Below, piece by piece: positions 1 to 12,548 of a stretch of 64,000 nt of DNA. The first letter of the stretch is position 1. Every line of letters begins with the position of its first letter. Origin of the DNA: Streptomyces physcomitrii (lineage in GTDB: Bacteria; Actinomycetota; Actinomycetes; Streptomycetales; Streptomycetaceae); the NCBI RefSeq assembly GCF_012273655.1, contig NZ_JAAWWP010000002.1, positions 1 to 64,000 of the forward strand. The letters are read 5' to 3'. A program made the position numbers and the translations under genes. The notes under the pieces were generated by a model that made no database searches, was not told where the DNA came from, and was given only the letters and a program-made list of their open reading frames with translations.

Positions 1-140
1 CCGACGGCACCCTTCGGACCCGGTGACACCACCCCCCAGGTCATCCCGTCGACAGGGGGACACAGTCATACCGGGCCCGGAGGCCAGCGGCCCTCTTGCA
101 GGACCGCGAAAAAGATAACGGGGGCGGCGGATCGGCGGTT

Positions 141-440
141 CTCGGAGCGGGGGTCCCGGGAGCGGGGGTCCTGGGAGCGGGGGTCCTGGGAGCGGGGGTC
201 CTGGGATGAGTGGTCCTGGGATGAGTGGTCCTGAGACCGCCGGTCCTGGGATCCGGAGTCCTGGGATCGGCCGCCCTGGGACCGGCAGTCCCAGGAACCG
301 GAGTCCTCGGACCGACAACCCCAGGACCCGCGATCCCGGGATCAGCAGCCCTCGGACCAGCAGTCCTCGGATCGACAACCCCGAGACCGGCGATCCCCGG
401 AACAGCAGTCCTCCGCCCGGGGATCACCGGATCCGCAGTG
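141..440. repeat. 15-bp degenerate tandem repeat array, about 20 copies
   Basis: About twenty head-to-tail 15-bp units follow one another without gaps. The first copies (141-230) are nearly identical variants of CTGGGAGCGGGGGTC and CTGGGATGAGTGGTC, and later copies diverge progressively (CTCGGACCAGCAGTC, CCGAGACCGGCGATC). Because 15 is a multiple of three, every frame through it gives a five-residue periodic peptide, which creates long but meaningless open frames on both strands. It lies upstream of the PucR-like gene. I see no CRISPR-type spacer structure and no coding signal in the remainder of 1-722. Confidence 0.9.
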
Positions 441-722
441 CGTCCCAGAATGAGGAAGGCGGCGGTACGGAGTCTTGGACGCGGCCCACAGTTCCCGGCG
501 CTTGCCGTGGTGGCCCGCCACAACGGCCGCCCGAGCACCCGCTCGGACGCCCTCCCGGCCCGCCACCGCCGGTACGCCCGGCCGTCCCCGCCACGGCTCC
601 GACCCCGGCCCGCTGTCCTCCCGTACAGAATCCGGGCGGTCCGTCTGTGCGCGCGTACAACAGGACCGCTCCCCCGGCGTCCGCCGCTCCCCCGCGCCCG
701 GGCCGGTCGGTAGCCTGCCGCC

Positions 723-1937
723 ATGAGCCGCCCTCCCGCACCGCCGCCGGAGATCGCGCCGGTGGCGACCGCACTCCTGGAACGCGCCCCGCACCTGGGC
801 ACCCGGATGGCCCGCCGCATCCGTGCCGAGGTGGACTACTACGGCAGCGAGGAGCGTGTCCCCTTCGGGGAGCTGTCCGCGTCCTGTTGCCGCAACACCC
901 GTCTGGTGTTCGGGCAGTTGGCGGACTCGGGCCCGGCCGAGGACCTGGCCTCGGCGCACGACACCGGACGCGAACGGGCCCGGCAGGGCGCGCCGCTCGG
1001 CGAGTTGCTGCACGCCTACCGCGTCGGCTCGCAGTTCCTGTGGTCGGAGCTGACGAGCGCGGCGCGCGGGGCGGGCGAGGTCAGCTCCGAGACCGTGGTG
1101 GCGCTCGCCGCCTGGTGGGTGAACGAAGGACTGGCCGCCGCGGCGAGCGACGCCTACCGGCAGGCCGCCGCCCAGTTGCTGCTCCAGCGCGAGCGGGCCA
1201 GGGCGGCGCTGGTGGAGGCCCTGTTCACCGGCCTGCTCACCGACCGGACCACGCTCTGGGAGGCGGCCACCACGCTGGGCCTGCCGGCGGAGGGGACCTT
1301 CCTGGTGGTCGCCGCCGAGGTCCCGGCGCCCGGCCGGGAGGCGCTCCCCGGATTCGAGGCCCGGCTCAGCGGCGAGCAGACCCGCTCGGCCTGGCGGCTG
1401 ATGCCCGACCTGCAGACCGGCGTGGTCGCGCTGCGCGGCGCGGGCGGCGAGGAGGACGTGGTGCGCCTCGCCCGGCTGTACGCGGACGCCCGGGTCGGGA
1501 TCAGCCCGCCCTTCGGCAGCCTGCGGGAGACACCGCGGGCGCTGCGCCTCGCGCGGCTGGCGCTCACCGGACTGCCCGGCGGCAGCGCGGGGGTGGCCCG
1601 GTTCGACGACAGCGTGCTCGCCCCGCTCGTCGCGGCGGCGCCGGAGGAGGCGGGCCGGATCGCCACCGCGGTCCTCGGCCGGGTCCTGGCCGTGGAGCCC
1701 GCGGAACGCGCCCGCCTGCTCGGCACCCTGGAGCACTGGTACGCGGCGGGCGGCTCGGTGCCGCGCGCGGCGAAGCGGCTCTACTGCCACCCGAACACCG
1801 TGCGCTACCGGCTGCGCCGCCTCCAGGAGCTGACCGGCCGCTCCCTCCAGGACCCCCGGGTGGCGGCCGAACTCGCCGTGGCACTACAGGCCTTGCGGCA
1901 ACTGCCGGACGAGACGGCGCCCGGGGAGGGTGCGTAG
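723..1937 (+). CDS. PucR/CdaR-type helix-turn-helix transcriptional regulator
   Basis: 404 residues. The N-terminal ~160 residues are all-helical and resemble the RsbRD N-terminal-like domain common in streptomycete PucR relatives. The middle is a GGDEF-like/CdaR-type alpha/beta region. The C-terminus carries the PucR helix-turn-helix (CHPNTVRYRLRRLQELTG, about residues 355-372) followed by the usual L-x-VALQALR helix. The ATG at 723 gives the family-typical length, although the ribosome binding site is weak. Such proteins usually act as single-component regulators of nearby catabolic genes or respond to unknown ligands. No operon partner is obvious here. The family call is firm; the regulon is unknown. 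Confidence 0.88.
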   Translation: MSRPPAPPPEIAPVATALLERAPHLGTRMARRIRAEVDYYGSEERVPFGELSASCCRNTRLVFGQLADSGPAEDLASAHDTGRERARQGAPLGELLHAYRVGSQFLWSELTSAARGAGEVSSETVVALAAWWVNEGLAAAASDAYRQAAAQLLLQRERARAALVEALFTGLLTDRTTLWEAATTLGLPAEGTFLVVAAEVPAPGREALPGFEARLSGEQTRSAWRLMPDLQTGVVALRGAGGEEDVVRLARLYADARVGISPPFGSLRETPRALRLARLALTGLPGGSAGVARFDDSVLAPLVAAAPEEAGRIATAVLGRVLAVEPAERARLLGTLEHWYAAGGSVPRAAKRLYCHPNTVRYRLRRLQELTGRSLQDPRVAAELAVALQALRQLPDETAPGEGA

Positions 1938-2103
1938 GCGTACGGATGCGGCGCACGCCCACGTCGCACGCGCCCACCGCGTACGGAGTCCGCGCACAGA
2001 GCTCGCGCACAGAACCCGCGTACGGAGACGAGAGGCGCGGCGGGTGGACCTCGCGTGCGGCGAGGAGCTTTCTGCGAAGTGAAGAAAATGTGACGGCGGC
2101 GTG

Positions 2104-2109
2104 CATAAT
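2104..2109 (+). promoter_or_regulatory. Candidate -10 element upstream of the lamin-tail gene
   Basis: CATAAT sits in an unusually A-rich patch (GAAGTGAAGAAAATG just upstream) within otherwise GC-saturated DNA, about 57 bp before the 2166 start codon. No convincing TTGACA -35 box is present at 17-18 bp, so this is only a candidate. Confidence 0.35.
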
Positions 2110-2165
2110 CTGAGGTGCCGCCGGGCCTCAACTGGGGGGTGCCCGGCCCGAATCCAAGGACACGC

Positions 2166-2624
2166 ATGTCTCGTACGCGTATACGCCTCACCGCGGCCGC
2201 CTCCGTCGGCGCCGCCGCGCTCGGCCTGGCCCTGCTGCCCGCTCCCGCCGAGGCCGCGGGCTCGGTCCACCTGTACAAGATCTACTACGACAGCCCGGGC
2301 AAGGACACCCGCAGCAACGGGAGCCTCAACGGCGAGTACGTGCAGATCCGGAACACCACCTCGGCCTCGGTCAGCCTCAAGGGCTGGACGGTCACCGACT
2401 CCTCCCGGCACAGCTACACCTTCGGCAGCTACACGCTCGGCAAGGGCAAGACCGTCACCGTGCGCACCGGCAAGGGCAGCAACACCTCGGCCACCCGCTA
2501 CCAGGGCCGGGCGGCCTACGTCTGGAACAACGACAAGGACACCGCGACCCTGAAGAAGTCGAGCGGCGCCAAGGTCGACAGCTGCGCCTACAACTCCTCG
2601 CGGGTGGACTACAAGAAGTGCTGA
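2166..2624 (+). CDS. Secreted lamin-tail (LTD) domain protein
   Basis: 152 residues. The ATG at 2166 follows a good AAGGA ribosome binding site and gives a clean Sec signal peptide (RTRIRLTAAASVGAAALG...PAEAAG, cleavage near residue 30). The mature part is a single lamin-tail fold: NGEYVQIRNTTSASVSLKGW, then a SRHSYTFGSYTLGKGKTVTV segment, a WNN(D) turn and a terminal DSCAYNSSR strand. Small LTD proteins of this kind are common exported proteins in Streptomyces. The domain is often associated with extracellular DNA or cell-surface binding, but the function here is not known. A 15-bp stem hairpin (2686-2719) follows the gene. Confidence 0.88.
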   Translation: MSRTRIRLTAAASVGAAALGLALLPAPAEAAGSVHLYKIYYDSPGKDTRSNGSLNGEYVQIRNTTSASVSLKGWTVTDSSRHSYTFGSYTLGKGKTVTVRTGKGSNTSATRYQGRAAYVWNNDKDTATLKKSSGAKVDSCAYNSSRVDYKKC

Positions 2625-2685
2625 CGTCTCGTCAGTAGCGGTCAGCGGAGGGCGACTTCGGTATCTCGTCCACCCTCCCGCACCA

Positions 2686-2719
2686 GCCGCGGCCGACGCG
2701 CGTGCGCGTCGGCCGCGGC
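2686..2719 (+). terminator. Strong GC hairpin after the lamin-tail gene
   Basis: A perfect 15-bp stem, GCCGCGGCCGACGCG (2686-2700) against its complement (2705-2719), has a four-base CGTG loop and lies 62 bp after the stop codon. It has no T tract, as is usual for high-GC actinobacterial terminators. Confidence 0.75.
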
Positions 2720-6330
<3,611 letters not shown>

Positions 6331-6723
6331 GGGGAGGTTAGGTGCGGTGAGGTGAGGTGGCCGTGGTCAGGTGCCGTCAGGGTGCCGTCCCCCCAGCTCG
6401 TGGGGCAGGGCTCGTGACTTGGGGTTCTGGGGCGTAGGCACGACGGGTGGGGCTGACGGCTGACGGCTGACGGCTGACGAACCGAAGGTGACGGGTGGCA
6501 TGTGACGGATGACAGATGACGGATATTGATATCTGTCATCTGTCATCTGCTACCTGTCACATGTCACCCGTCACCAACCACCGACCACCGACCACCAGCC
6601 ACCAGCCACCAGCCGACCGTTATCCACCGCCCCGCCCCACTCCCCCGCTTCCCCCGCTCACTCACCCACCACCCACTCCCCACCCCACCCCCTCACTTCA
6701 CCTCAACTCACCTCGTCCTCACC
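6331..6723. other. Intergenic spacer rich in short repeats and inverted repeats
   Basis: No gene is seen. Besides the large hairpin it contains TGACGGC repeats (about 6455-6478), an ACCGACC/CCAGCCA-type run (about 6575-6620) and a C/A-skewed tract (6640-6725) with almost no G on the plus strand. The skewed tract could expose single-stranded DNA or a Rho loading site for transcripts coming from lacZ. Confidence 0.6.
6487..6575. terminator. Long imperfect inverted repeat between convergent genes
   Basis: Arms of about 40 bp centred near GATATTGATATC (6521-6532): GGTGACGGGTG (6487-6497) pairs with CACCCGTCACC (6565-6575), CATGTGAC with GTCACATG, and ATGACAGATGAC with its complement. It lies between the 3' ends of lacZ and the vWA gene and could terminate both transcripts. 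An outer pair, TGCGGTGAGGTGAGG near 6342-6357 and its complement near 6714-6729, encloses it. Confidence 0.65.
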
Positions 6724-8391
6724 TCACCGCAACTCCCCCTCCTCCCCACCACTCCCCGGCGGCTGGCTGGCCCCCCGTTCCCGTAGCTCGGCAGCCTTGT
6801 CCAGGGTCTCGGCGAGGTCGTCCACCGACCTGTCGCCCGAGCTGTCCGCCAATTCCTGCGCCTGCTCAGCGAGTTCGCCGAGGGACGGGGTAGCCGGAAG
6901 GGTCTCCCAGCGGTCGTCGCGGCCGCGCAGGGCGTCGGCGAAGTAGGCGGCGACGGCGGTGGTGCGCAGACCGGTGTCCGCCTCGTCGAGGTCCTCGGCC
7001 AGGTCGCCGGAGTCGAGGCGGCCGGAGGTCTCGTGCGGCTTGCGGTCGTCGGGGTCGAGCCAGCGGACCGTCGCCTTGGCGAGACCGCCCTCGGCACCCT
7101 CCTTCAGACGTACCGCGTACAGCGCGGTCACCGTGTGGCCGGGGCCGACCTCGCCGCCGTCGACGCGGTCGTCGCGGAAGTCCTCGTCGGCGACCTGCCG
7201 GTTGTCGTAGCCGATCAGGCGGAAGGCACGCACCGTGTCCCGGTCGAAGGCGACCTGGGCCTTGGCGTCGCGGGCGCGCAGGCCGACGTTGGCGGGCAGT
7301 TGCTCGGTGAACAGGGCCCGGGCCTCCTCGCGTTCGGAGACATAGGTGGTGTGCCCGTCGCCCTTGTCGGCGAGGCGCTCCATCAGGGCGTCCCCGTACT
7401 GGCTGCCGACGCCGACCCCGAAGAGGGTGATGCCGTGCTCGCGGCGCTCCTCCTCGATCCGGTCGAGGATGTCGTCGGCGTCGGTCTCCCCGGTGTTGGC
7501 GAGGGCGTCGGACAGGAGCACCACCCGGTTCGTCGCCTCCTTGCGGCGACCGTCGGCGGCGGTGTCGTACCCGGTGCGGACGCCCGCCTCCAGATTGGTC
7601 GAACTGGTCGGCTCCAGCTCCTCGATGCGGTCGCGTACCCGGTCGCGGTTGCCGTCGAGCCGGGTCATCGGCAGGATCTCCTCGGCCTCCTCGCTGAAGG
7701 CGACGATCGCCATCGAGTCCTCGTCGCGCAGCCCGCCCGCCGCCGACTCCAGGGCGTCCCGTACGAGATCGAGCCGACCGGGCTCCGCCATCGAACCGGA
7801 GACGTCGACGACGAAGGTCAGCGCGGCAGGCGGCCGCTCGTCCCGCGGCACCGAGCGGGTCGCGAGGCCCACCCGGACCAGGGACCAGTCGCCGCCGGTG
7901 CGCGCGCCGTCGACGGTGACCGCGAAGCCGTCGCCGCCGGGCTGCCGGTACTCCTGCCGGAAGCTGTTGACGAACTCCTCCGGCCGTACGGTCTCCGGGT
8001 CCGGCAGCGTCCCGTCCTCGATGGAGCGGCGGGCGAAGCCGTAGGAGGCGGTGTCCACGTCGAGGGCGAAGGTGGACAGGTAGTCCGCCCCGGGCCGCTT
8101 CGAGGGCTTCTCGTCCCGCTCGCCCTCCCCCTTGTCCGTGTCCTGCGCGCCGCCCGGCGCGAAGGGCGCGGCACTGCGCGCGGGCGCCCCTCCGGCGGCG
8201 TCCTCCCGCGCGGCTCCCGACTTGTCGTCGGAGGAGCCACCGTCGCTCGTACACCCCGTGAGCAGCAACGCGCCCGCGGCCCCCACCGCGACCACCACGC
8301 CGAGCGGCCCCGGCCCCCGCCTCCATCGATCCCGCTTCCCTGGATCCGGCTTCCCTGGATCCCGCCTGCGCGTCCCGGTCTGCGTGTGCAT
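6724..8391 (-). CDS. von Willebrand factor A domain lipoprotein (YfbK-like)
   Basis: 555 residues. A lipoprotein signal with lipobox LLTGC (Cys about 47) follows a basic leader. After a low-complexity linker comes a YfbK-type N-terminal segment (STFALDVDTASYGFARRSI), then a vWA domain with an intact MIDAS motif (FVVDVSGSMAEPGRL) and LLSDALANTG, and the C-terminal YfbK domain (RAFRLIGYDNRQVADEDF). Metal-dependent adhesion-type domains of this class mediate protein contacts at the cell surface. It reads from 8391 with a GAGGGGGCGGG leader. The next gene upstream on the same strand ends 344 bp away, so it probably has its own promoter. Confidence 0.9.
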   Translation of the reverse strand: MHTQTGTRRRDPGKPDPGKRDRWRRGPGPLGVVVAVGAAGALLLTGCTSDGGSSDDKSGAAREDAAGGAPARSAAPFAPGGAQDTDKGEGERDEKPSKRPGADYLSTFALDVDTASYGFARRSIEDGTLPDPETVRPEEFVNSFRQEYRQPGGDGFAVTVDGARTGGDWSLVRVGLATRSVPRDERPPAALTFVVDVSGSMAEPGRLDLVRDALESAAGGLRDEDSMAIVAFSEEAEEILPMTRLDGNRDRVRDRIEELEPTSSTNLEAGVRTGYDTAADGRRKEATNRVVLLSDALANTGETDADDILDRIEEERREHGITLFGVGVGSQYGDALMERLADKGDGHTTYVSEREEARALFTEQLPANVGLRARDAKAQVAFDRDTVRAFRLIGYDNRQVADEDFRDDRVDGGEVGPGHTVTALYAVRLKEGAEGGLAKATVRWLDPDDRKPHETSGRLDSGDLAEDLDEADTGLRTTAVAAYFADALRGRDDRWETLPATPSLGELAEQAQELADSSGDRSVDDLAETLDKAAELRERGASQPPGSGGEEGELR

Positions 8392-8735
8392 CCCGCCCCC
8401 TCTTCCCTCTCCCGGTTCCGTCCTCGTCCCGGCGATGTCGGGAACGGGCAGGGCGGGGGCACGGTCGCCCGTACTGCCCCGGCCGGCCCTCCGCCGGACG
8501 GCGAGCGCGGTACCGCGCTCACTACTCCGACGCGGCAGGCACCCGTTTCGCTCGGCCTGAAGTGTTGCGAGCCGGTCACAAGGCGGCCACGGGGAGGGAG
8601 ACTTGGGGGAGGTCTGGGGGCTACGCCGGGACGGAGCGCGGTCCGCCCAGTGGCCGGGGACGGGAGGCGCACAGCCCGGCGGCCGCTCGGACCCGGCCCC
8701 GCTCGGCTGCGTACCCCACCCGGGGACTCAGCCCC
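8392..8735. other. Spacer between vWA gene and ABC permease gene
   Basis: 344 bp, with both flanking genes on minus. It must hold the vWA promoter and the end of the ABC operon. I recognise no clean -35/-10 pair, hairpin or small gene in it. Confidence 0.4.
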
Positions 8736-9599
8736 TCACGACACCACGTCCTTCCCCCGGAACCCCCGGAAGGCCAGCGCCAGGAGCACCACCGCGTACG
8801 TCACGGAGAGGGCGGTGCCCTGGATCATCCCGCCCCATTCGGGCTGGGGCTGGAGGGCGTCGGCCCAGGCGAACTGCCAGTGGGCGGGGAGGAAGTCGCG
8901 CCAGTCGCCGAGGGCGGTGACGGCGTCGAGGACGTTGCCGAGGATGGTCAGGCCGACCGCGCCGCCGACCGCGCCGAGCGGGGCGTCGGTACGGGTGGAG
9001 AGCCAGAACGCGAGCCCGGCGGTGACGAGTTGGGAGGCGAAGACATAGCCGGTGACGATCATCAGGCGCTGCAGGGCCGTACCGGCGGGCAGGGCGCCGC
9101 CGGTCGGGATCTCCAGCGGGCCCCAGCCGTAGGCGAGGCTGCCCACCACGAGGGCGAGCAGCGGGAGCAGCACGATCGCGGCGAGGCTCAGGCCGAGGGC
9201 GACGGTGAGCTTGGAGACCAGCAGCCGGGCCCGGGGCACGGGGGCCGCGAGCAGATACCGCAGCGAGGACCAGCCCGCCTCGGAGGCCACGGTGTCCCCG
9301 CAGAAGAGCGCCACCGGGATGACCAGGAGGAAGCCCGCGGAGACGAAGAGGCAGGTTGCCGCGAAGTTCGGTCCGGAGGCGGTGGCCGTGTCCATCAGGC
9401 TGACCCGGCCGTTCCTGCCGCCCGGTTCGCCGCCCACCGCGAAGGCGAGCAGCAGCACGAAGGGCAGCAGGGCGAGCACGGCGCCCATCACCAGGGTGCG
9501 GCGCCGGCGCAGCTGCCGGGCGAGTTCGACGCGCAGCGGCAGGGTGCGCAGCGGACGGTAGCCGGGGGCCACCTCGGGGGGTGCGGCCGGGGCGCTCAC
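8736..9599 (-). CDS. ABC-2 type transporter permease
   Basis: 287 residues with about six hydrophobic segments, the first at TLVMGAVLALLPFVLLLAFAV and the last near the C-terminus. The GTG start at 9599 overlaps the stop of the upstream ATPase fusion as GTGA, so the two are translationally coupled. The permease is therefore very likely the membrane partner of that ATPase. The plan is that of ABC-2 (drug or antimicrobial-peptide style) exporters. The substrate cannot be deduced. Confidence 0.85.
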   Translation of the reverse strand: MSAPAAPPEVAPGYRPLRTLPLRVELARQLRRRRTLVMGAVLALLPFVLLLAFAVGGEPGGRNGRVSLMDTATASGPNFAATCLFVSAGFLLVIPVALFCGDTVASEAGWSSLRYLLAAPVPRARLLVSKLTVALGLSLAAIVLLPLLALVVGSLAYGWGPLEIPTGGALPAGTALQRLMIVTGYVFASQLVTAGLAFWLSTRTDAPLGAVGGAVGLTILGNVLDAVTALGDWRDFLPAHWQFAWADALQPQPEWGGMIQGTALSVTYAVVLLALAFRGFRGKDVVS

Positions 9600-12304
9600 G
9601 CGCTGCCTCCGATCAGGGTCAGGAAGGCGTCCTCAAGGCGGCGGTGCGGGCCGAGGGATTCCACGGGCACCTCCAGGCGTACGAGTTCGGTCAGCAGCCG
9701 GGAGGCGCCGGTGGTGCCGTCGAGCTGGACGAGGAGCCCGCCGTCGGTGCGGACGGCGGAGCGGACGCCGGGCAGGGCGGCGATCTTGTGCACCACCGGT
9801 TCCGGAACCGCGCCCGCGGTGCCGACCAGGAGCTGTTCGCCGCTGCCGGTGATCTCGGCGACCGGGCCCGCCTGGACGAGGGCGCCGCGGTCCATCACCA
9901 CCAGGTGGGTGCAGGACTGCTCGACCTCGGCGAGCAGATGGCTGGAGACGATGACGGTGCGCCCGGCGGCGGCGTACCGGATCATCACCTCGCGCATCTC
10001 GCGGATCTGCGGCGGGTCGAGTCCGTTGGTGGGCTCGTCCAGGATCAGCAGGTCGGGCAGGCCGAGCATGGCCTGGGCGAGGGCGAGCCGCTGCCGCATG
10101 CCCTGGGAGTAGGTGCGCACGGCGCGGTCGAGGGCGCTGCCCAGACCGGCGATCTCCAAGGCCTGGTCGGTGTGCGCGTCCTCGGCGGGGCGGCCGGTGG
10201 CCCGCCAGTACAGGTCGAGGTTGGCCCGGCCGCTCAGGTGCGGCAGGAAGCCGGAGCCCTCCACGAAGGCGCCGACGCGGGAGAGCACCGGGGCACCGGG
10301 CCGGATGGCGTGGCCGAAGACGCGGATCTCGCCCTCGTCGGGGCGGATGAGGCCCATCAGCATCCGCAGGGTGGTGGTCTTGCCCGCGCCGTTGGGCCCG
10401 AGCAGGCCGAGCACCTGCCCCTTCTCCACCCGGAAGGACAGCTCGCGCACCGCGTACCGGTCCGCGGACCTGGCGTACCGCTTGCTCAAATTGCTTATCT
10501 CCAGCGGGACTTCGGCGAGAGCCGGGTCCGGCGGCGGGGTCGCCGTGGTGCGGCGGCGGCCGGTGAGCAGCAGGCCGAGGGCGAGCAGGGCGCCGCCGAG
10601 CGGCAGCCACCACACCCAGGAGGGCAGCGGGGCGGCGTCGGTGTCCACGGCGGGCGCGGTGGGCACCCGCAGCGGGCCCTTGAGGGTGGCGCGGTAGGCG
10701 GCGGGCTCGGCGGGTGAGGCGTAGCCGAGGTCGGTGCTGGCGAGGACCAGGCGCAGGCGGTGGCCCTTGCGCAGTTCGTGGTCGACGGCGGGCAGGGTGA
10801 GCTCGGCCTCCTTGCCGCCGCCGCTGCCGGTGCCCTTCACCCGTACCGGGGCGACCAGGTTCGAGGGGAGCACCTCGCTGGTGCCGTCGCCGCCGACGTC
10901 GTAGACCTTGCCGAAGAGCACCATGTCCTCGCTGCTGGACTTCAGCTGGACGCGCACCGTGGGCGCGCCGGTGATCCGCAGATCGCGGCGGAGCGGCGCG
11001 GAGTCGAAGCGGGCGTGCTGGCCGGGGAAGTCGAAGGAGATGCCGCGGCCGAAGGAGGAGAGCTGGGAGAGCGCGGTGCCCCCGCCCTCCTCGCCTCCGC
11101 CGCCGCCCGGCCCGCCGAGTCCGGGCAGGCCGGAGATGGCGGGCGGGCTGCCGCCCGCCGGGTTCTCGAAGTGCCGGGTGCCGCCGCCGAGTTCGACGTC
11201 CCGGCGGCGGTTGCCGAGCCCCGGGTACGCCTCGGCGTCGGCGCCGCGCAGGGTGGCGGCGCCGTCGGTGGAGTCCACGCCCCCGGTGCGGGTGACGCGG
11301 AAGGCGGGTCCGGTGTCGGTGCCCTTCTCCTCCTTCAGGTACCGGTCGAACCAGTCGGTGACGCGGCCCGCTATCCGCGCGGTCTCCATGGCACCGCCGT
11401 CGTGGCCGCCCGCGATCCAGTCGACGTCGACGGGGGCGCCGTTGGCGCGGATGGCCCGCGCCGCCTCGTCGGCCTGGCCGAGCGGGAAGAGCGAGTCGTT
11501 CTGCCCCTGGAAGAACAGGGTCGGTACGTCGATGCGCTTGCCGACGGCGGCCGGGCTGCGTGCCTCCAGGAGCCGCCTGGCCGCCTCGTCGGGCACGCCG
11601 GTGCGCGCCACCCGCTGGTACATCCGGCACAGCTCGGGCTCGAAGCGGGCGCAGCCGCCGCCGGTGTTGAGGAAGAGGCCCGCCCAGGTCTTCTTGAACA
11701 CGCCGTTCGGGAAGAGGGCTTCGGCCAGGCTCCAGTAGGTGATCGACGGCGCGATCGCGTCCACCCGCTTGTCGTACCCGGCGGAGAGCAGCGAGACCGC
11801 GCCTCCGTACGAGGCGCCGGTGACGCCGACCCGCGGGTCGGCCTTGCCGTCGAGCCGCACCTCGGGCCGCGCGGCGAGCCAGTCGACGAGCCGGGAGACG
11901 TCGGCGACCTCCGCCTTCGGGTCGTTGAGGCCGATCTTCCCGCCCGAGTCGCCGAAGCCGCGGGCGGACCAGGTCAGTACCGCGTATCCGTCCCGGGCGA
12001 GCTTCTCGGCCTGGCCGCGGACGTCGTCCTTGCTGCCGCCGAAGCCGTGGGTGAGCAGCACGGCCGGGCGGCGGCCGTCGCCGGAGGTGAAGTAGGAGGT
12101 GTCGATCCTGGTGCCGCCCGAGTCCAGTACGCGGTCGCTGCGGTGCACGGGCGGCGCCTCGTCGGAGGCGACGGCACGGAAGGTGCCGGCCCCGGCGAGC
12201 ACGGCCACGGCGGCCCCGGCGGCGAGCCACCGGCGGGGCGTGCGCAGGGCGGGCCGGAGCCCACCGCGCAGCGCGGCCCGCAGCTCGGGCAGTCTCAGAT
12301 CCAT
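9596..12304 (-). CDS. Fusion: membrane-anchored S15/CocE-type alpha/beta hydrolase + ABC exporter ATPase
   Basis: 902 residues from the ATG at 12304. Longer in-frame starts run into the divergent acetyltransferase gene. Order: a hydrophobic anchor (about 28-43), an alpha/beta-hydrolase domain with nucleophile Ser165 in VTGASYGGAV, acid Asp in QGQNDSLFPL and His in IAGGHDGGAM, an X-Pro-peptidase C-terminal-like beta domain, a second hydrophobic segment (SWVWWLPLGGALLALGLLL, about 560-580), then an ABC ATPase (about 598-902) with Walker A LLGPNGAGKTTTL, signature YSQGMRQRLALAQ, Walker B LLILDEPTNGLDP and H-loop SSHLL. The two membrane passes would put the hydrolase outside and the ATPase inside. 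The permease at 8736-9599 completes the transporter. The hydrolase may process the transported molecule; this is inference. Confidence 0.9.
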   Translation of the reverse strand: MDLRLPELRAALRGGLRPALRTPRRWLAAGAAVAVLAGAGTFRAVASDEAPPVHRSDRVLDSGGTRIDTSYFTSGDGRRPAVLLTHGFGGSKDDVRGQAEKLARDGYAVLTWSARGFGDSGGKIGLNDPKAEVADVSRLVDWLAARPEVRLDGKADPRVGVTGASYGGAVSLLSAGYDKRVDAIAPSITYWSLAEALFPNGVFKKTWAGLFLNTGGGCARFEPELCRMYQRVARTGVPDEAARRLLEARSPAAVGKRIDVPTLFFQGQNDSLFPLGQADEAARAIRANGAPVDVDWIAGGHDGGAMETARIAGRVTDWFDRYLKEEKGTDTGPAFRVTRTGGVDSTDGAATLRGADAEAYPGLGNRRRDVELGGGTRHFENPAGGSPPAISGLPGLGGPGGGGGEEGGGTALSQLSSFGRGISFDFPGQHARFDSAPLRRDLRITGAPTVRVQLKSSSEDMVLFGKVYDVGGDGTSEVLPSNLVAPVRVKGTGSGGGKEAELTLPAVDHELRKGHRLRLVLASTDLGYASPAEPAAYRATLKGPLRVPTAPAVDTDAAPLPSWVWWLPLGGALLALGLLLTGRRRTTATPPPDPALAEVPLEISNLSKRYARSADRYAVRELSFRVEKGQVLGLLGPNGAGKTTTLRMLMGLIRPDEGEIRVFGHAIRPGAPVLSRVGAFVEGSGFLPHLSGRANLDLYWRATGRPAEDAHTDQALEIAGLGSALDRAVRTYSQGMRQRLALAQAMLGLPDLLILDEPTNGLDPPQIREMREVMIRYAAAGRTVIVSSHLLAEVEQSCTHLVVMDRGALVQAGPVAEITGSGEQLLVGTAGAVPEPVVHKIAALPGVRSAVRTDGGLLVQLDGTTGASRLLTELVRLEVPVESLGPHRRLEDAFLTLIGGSA

Positions 12305-12548
12305 GCGCCCCACCGTACGGGCGCCCGCCGACAGTCGCGGCGCCCGCTGGTCGGAACCCCCGCGCCTCCCCGGGGAGTAGAGGCCCCGGCCGCCCTGCAC
12401 CCCCTGCGGTACACGGCCGCCCGGATCCCCTCCCTGAGCGCCTTGTGCGCCGTGCACGCCCCCTGCCATGCGCCCGGGCTCGCGGCGCCCGCGCCCCGGC
12501 GCCTCCGTGGCGCATCCCACACCCGGCCTACGTGGTAGGAAACCCCGC

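Noticed and set aside
206..2113. Long plus-strand open frame through the 15-bp repeat and the PucR gene, and a mirrored minus-strand frame at 41-820
   Set aside because: The frames stay open only because the repeat period is a multiple of three and the DNA is GC-rich. Composition is Pro/Arg/Gly low complexity and the PucR gene uses another frame with normal family sequence.
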